NCBI GenBank assembly: GCA_046735355.1
Contig: JBKPTC010000092.1
Span: 1-7,788 of the forward strand
Direction: 5' to 3'
DNA from: DATAEU01 sp046735355
Lineage (GTDB): Bacteria > Actinomycetota > UBA4738 > HRBIN12
DNA length: 7,788 nt
A model generated the notes under the pieces. It saw only the letters and a program-made list of their open reading frames with translations. It was not told the DNA's origin and made no database searches. Below are positions 4,840-7,788 of the stretch, in pieces (the first letter of the stretch is position 1; every line of letters begins with the position of its first letter). The position numbers and the translations under genes are program-made.

Positions 4840-5931
4840 ATGGAGTACAAGGACTACTACAAGATCCTCGGCGTTCCCAGGACGGCGTCCCAGGGGGACA
4901 TCAAGAAGGCGTACCGCAAGCTGGCACGCCAGCACCACCCGGACGTCAAGCCCGGCGACAAGACGGCCGAGAGGACGTTCAAGGACGTCAACGAGGCCCA
5001 TACCGTGCTGTCCGATTCGGACAAGCGCAAGAAGTACGACACGCTCGGCGCGAACTGGGAAGCGTACAGCCAGGCGGCGGACGCGGCGGCGGCGGGGAGA
5101 GGCGGTCCGAATCCGTTCGGCGGCGCGACCGGCGGGAGTCCGTTCGGCGGCTTCGACTTCGGCGGCAGTGGCGGCAACGTCCGCTACGAGTTCCGGACGA
5201 GCGGCGACGCCGATTTCGGCGGCTTTTCGGACTTCTTCCGGACCGTCTTCGGCGGCGAGGCGATGTCCGGTGCGACCGGCTCGGCACAGCGACGCGGCAC
5301 GCGCGGCGCACGCGGCGCGACCGCAACAGCCGACATCGACGATCTCCTCGAGCAGCTGCGACGCGACAACGCCGGCGGCGCGACTGGTACGCCCGGGACA
5401 GCGCGTGGCGGCTCGCGGACCGAGGCAGTGCCACCACTGGAGGCGACCGCCGAGCTGACGCTCGAGGAGGCGTTCCACGGCACGACCAGGCTCGTCCAGG
5501 TCGACGACAAACGACTCGAGGTCAAGATCCCGCGCGGCGTCGACACCGGCAGCCGAATCCGACTCAAGGGCCAGGCCGGCGACGGGCGCGACCTCGTCGT
5601 CGTGGCGAAGGTTCGGCCGCACCCGGTCTTCACGCGCCGCGGCGCTGACCTCGAGCGGGAGCAGCCGGTGAGCCTGCGCGAGGCGTTGCTGGGTGGTGAG
5701 GTCCGCGTCGGCACGTTGAAGGGCAACGTGCTGCTGACGATTCCCGCCGGCACCCAGAACGGCCGCGTCTTCCGCCTCAAAAGCCAGGGCATGCCCCGCC
5801 TCAACGTCGAGGGAAGCGGCGACCTGTACGTGCGTGTCCGCGTCGTCCTGCCGACGAACCTCAGCGATGAGGCGAAGGCAGCTGCTCGGCGATTCCTCGA
5901 CCTCGTCCCCGAAACCGAATCCACGACCTAG
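4840..5931 (+). CDS. cbpA: Class-B DnaJ-family co-chaperone (CbpA-like, no zinc finger)
   Basis: This J-protein stimulates the ATPase of DnaK and delivers clients to it. The 363-residue product starts with a J domain (about 4-70) carrying the essential H33-P34-D35 loop and the helix III/IV region KYDTLG. A Gly/Phe-rich stretch follows (about 88-150, FGGFDFGG), then a low-complexity linker (about 150-200) with one probable helix (D165-D176, DIDDLLEQLRRD). The client-binding CTD I (about 202-275) and CTD II (about 278-352) come last. The CxxCxGxG zinc-finger repeats of true DnaJ are absent and I find no cysteine at all, so it is the CbpA/DjlB type. No Shine-Dalgarno precedes ATG 4840, and a hairpin occupies that position. 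The start is nevertheless secure because the J domain begins at residue 3-4. The stop is 13 nt from clpB. DnaK/J and ClpB work as a bi-chaperone disaggregase, so the pairing is functionally sensible. Confidence 0.93.
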   Translation: MEYKDYYKILGVPRTASQGDIKKAYRKLARQHHPDVKPGDKTAERTFKDVNEAHTVLSDSDKRKKYDTLGANWEAYSQAADAAAAGRGGPNPFGGATGGSPFGGFDFGGSGGNVRYEFRTSGDADFGGFSDFFRTVFGGEAMSGATGSAQRRGTRGARGATATADIDDLLEQLRRDNAGGATGTPGTARGGSRTEAVPPLEATAELTLEEAFHGTTRLVQVDDKRLEVKIPRGVDTGSRIRLKGQAGDGRDLVVVAKVRPHPVFTRRGADLEREQPVSLREALLGGEVRVGTLKGNVLLTIPAGTQNGRVFRLKSQGMPRLNVEGSGDLYVRVRVVLPTNLSDEAKAAARRFLDLVPETESTT

Positions 5932-5944
5932 CAAAGAGATGGCC

Positions 5945-7788
5945 ATGCAACTTGATCGATTCACCCAGAAAGCGCAGGAGGCGATCGTCGCCGCACAGCG
6001 GACGGCCGAAACCCTCGAGAGCCCGATTCTCGACGTCGAGCACATCCTGTCTGCGCTCGTCGAGGACGATGACGGCGTGCCCGCCGAGACGCTGCGACGC
6101 CTCGGTGTCGACGTTCCGGCGTTCCGCGCGGAGGTCGCCGGGATCCTGTCGCGACGCGCGCGGATCCGGGGTGGGTCGCTGACGCTCGACGCGCGCGCGA
6201 AGCGGCTGATCGAGCGCGCACAGGAAGAGGCGCGCCGACTTGGCGACGAATACGTTTCGACCGAGCACCTGTTGCTCGGCGTCGCCGAGGTGGGTGGCGA
6301 GGGCCAGCAGCTCCTCGAGCGCCACGGCGCGAATCGCGAGGCGATTCTGCAGGCGCTGCAGAGCGTCCGCGGCGGGCAGCGCGTCACGTCGCCGAACCCC
6401 GAATCGACGTACGCGGCGCTCGAGAAGTACGGCCGCGACCTGACGGCGGAAGCCCGTGCCGGCAGGCTCGACCCGGTCATCGGACGTGACGAGGAGGTTC
6501 GGCGGGTCATCCAGGTGCTGTCACGCCGGACGAAGAACAACCCCGTGCTGATCGGCGAGCCTGGCGTCGGCAAGACGGCCATCGTCGAGGGCCTCGCCCA
6601 GCGGATCGTTCGGGGCGACGTGCCGGAGAGCCTCAAGGACAAGCGCGTCGTGTCGCTCGACCTCGGTGCGCTGATCGCCGGCGCGAAGTTCCGTGGCGAA
6701 TTCGAGGAGCGCCTGAAGGCCGTCCTGAAGGAGATCAAGGACGCCGAGGGCCAGATCATCCTGTTCATCGACGAGCTGCACACCGTCGGCGGCGCGGGCG
6801 CCGCGGAAGGCGCGATGGACGCCTCGAATCTGCTGAAGCCGATGCTCGCCCGCGGTGAGCTCCACACCATCGGCGCGACGACGCTCGACGAGTACCGCAA
6901 GCACATCGAGAAGGACGCCGCGCTCGAGCGGCGCTTCCAGCCGGTGCTCGTCGACGAGCCAACGGTCGAGGAGACGATCTCGATCCTGCGCGGCCTGCGG
7001 GAACGGTACGAAGTGCACCACGGGGTGCGGATCACGGATTCGGCCCTCGTCGCGGCGGCGACGTTGTCGCAGCGCTACATCACGGAGCGCTTCCTGCCTG
7101 ACAAGGCGATCGACCTCGTCGACGAGGCGGCGTCCCGGCTGCGGATGGAGATCGACTCGATGCCGATCGAGCTCGACGAGCTCGAGCGTCGGCGAATCCA
7201 GCTGGAGATCGAGCGCGAGGCGCTGCGCAAGGAGACCGACGACGCGTCGAAGGCGCGGCTCGACGTACTCGAGAAGGAGCTGGCCGAGATCGGCGAGGAA
7301 GCCGGCGCGATGAAGCAGCGCTGGGAGGCGGAGAAGACCGCGATCGCCGCGATGCGCAAGACGCGGACGGAGCTCGAGCAGCTGCAGGTCCGGATCGAGC
7401 AGGCGCAGCGGGAGACTGATTACGAGACAGCCGCGAAGCTCCAGTACGGGACGCTCCCCGAGTTGCAGGCACGGCTCAAGGAGCAGGAGGCCGCGCTCGC
7501 GACGCTCCAGGGCCCCGGCTCACTCCTCAAGGAAGAGGTCACAGCGGACGACATCGCCGACATCGTCGCGTCATGGACCGGCATTCCCGTCACGAAGCTG
7601 ATGGAGGGCGAGACCGCCAAGCTCGTGAAGATGGAGGAGCGGCTGCACCAGCGCGTCGTCGGCCAGGACGAGGCGATCGCGGCTGTCTCGGATGCTGTTC
7701 GTCGGGCCCGCGCCGGGCTCAAGGACCCGCGGCGGCCCATCGGCTCGTTCCTGTTCATGGGCCCCACCGGGGTCGGCAAGACCGAGCT
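5945..7788 (+). CDS. clpB: ATP-dependent disaggregase ClpB (Hsp104 family), 3' end outside window
   Basis: This hexameric AAA+ unfoldase threads aggregated proteins through its pore, together with DnaK/J. 614 complete codons are visible, about 70% of a usual ClpB (around 860 residues), and I followed the frame without interruption. The Clp N domain spans about 1-145. NBD1 has Walker A GEPGVGKT at 204-211 (K210), Walker B D276-E277 in LFIDELH, and arginine-finger candidates R329-R330 in ALERRF. The coiled-coil middle domain (about 400-525) distinguishes ClpB from ClpA and ClpC and is the docking site for DnaK. NBD2 begins near 535 (DIADIVASWTGIPV), and the window ends two bases into the codon after its Walker A (G606-T613, K612). 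ATG 5945 is preferred over the in-frame ATG 5939 because AAAGAG (5933-5938) then has 6-nt spacing and the protein opens MQLDRFTQKA, like other ClpBs. clpB is a known HspR target in Streptomyces. Confidence 0.96.
   Translation, partial: MQLDRFTQKAQEAIVAAQRTAETLESPILDVEHILSALVEDDDGVPAETLRRLGVDVPAFRAEVAGILSRRARIRGGSLTLDARAKRLIERAQEEARRLGDEYVSTEHLLLGVAEVGGEGQQLLERHGANREAILQALQSVRGGQRVTSPNPESTYAALEKYGRDLTAEARAGRLDPVIGRDEEVRRVIQVLSRRTKNNPVLIGEPGVGKTAIVEGLAQRIVRGDVPESLKDKRVVSLDLGALIAGAKFRGEFEERLKAVLKEIKDAEGQIILFIDELHTVGGAGAAEGAMDASNLLKPMLARGELHTIGATTLDEYRKHIEKDAALERRFQPVLVDEPTVEETISILRGLRERYEVHHGVRITDSALVAAATLSQRYITERFLPDKAIDLVDEAASRLRMEIDSMPIELDELERRRIQLEIEREALRKETDDASKARLDVLEKELAEIGEEAGAMKQRWEAEKTAIAAMRKTRTELEQLQVRIEQAQRETDYETAAKLQYGTLPELQARLKEQEAALATLQGPGSLLKEEVTADDIADIVASWTGIPVTKLMEGETAKLVKMEERLHQRVVGQDEAIAAVSDAVRRARAGLKDPRRPIGSFLFMGPTGVGKTE

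Noticed and set aside
4684..7035. Very long antisense open frame (783 codons) on the - strand across cbpA and clpB
   Set aside because: It lies opposite two unmistakable conserved genes, has Ser/Arg-rich content without any domain, and is the usual by-product of strong GC bias at third codon positions.

Overview
This is a GC-rich, gene-dense bacterial stretch in which every supported gene lies on the + strand. It has two parts: the end of a Trk-type potassium-uptake regulatory locus, and a protein quality-control (heat-shock) cluster. An HspR-type repressor, class-B J-protein, ClpB and Lon in high-GC DNA suggest a high-GC lineage that uses HspR/HAIR control, such as Chloroflexota, Actinomycetota or Deinococcota. 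I lean towards Chloroflexota because hspR sits beside hsp20 and lon rather than in a dnaK operon. That placement is an inference, with no marker gene in the window to confirm it.

Layout: 1-111 is the low-complexity C-terminal tail of an upstream protein whose stop codon abuts the next start. 112-792 is trkA, an RCK/NAD-binding regulatory subunit of a K+ transporter. 793-1038 is the main regulatory gap. It holds GC-rich hairpins after trkA, a terminator-like stem followed by TTTT (883-913), and a promoter with a TTGACA -35 box. That -35 box lies inside an imperfect inverted repeat with the geometry of a HAIR operator (CTTGACA-N7-TGTCAGG). The genes that follow are hsp20 (1039-1668), hspR (1673-2020), lon (2151-4649), a zinc-finger-less DnaJ/CbpA-type gene (4840-5931) and clpB (5945 to the window end, cut just after the Walker A motif of its second AAA+ domain).

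How it works together (inference from families and layout): HspR would bind the HAIR-like site and repress the cluster, including its own gene, until misfolded protein builds up. The products cover successive fates of a damaged protein. Hsp20 holds aggregating clients, the J-protein recruits them to DnaK, ClpB pulls aggregates apart, and Lon degrades what cannot be rescued. dnaK and grpE are not in the window. Spacing is tight for hsp20-hspR (4 nt) and cbpA-clpB (13 nt), but wider before lon (130 nt, with a perfect 10-bp stem-loop) and before cbpA (190 nt, no clear promoter or Shine-Dalgarno). A single transcript is therefore plausible but not shown.

No mobile element, CRISPR array, rRNA or tRNA was seen. 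No wholly new system is evident. The most interesting points are the HspR-centred gene grouping, its operator architecture with alternative half-sites, and the repeat-bearing tail of Hsp20.
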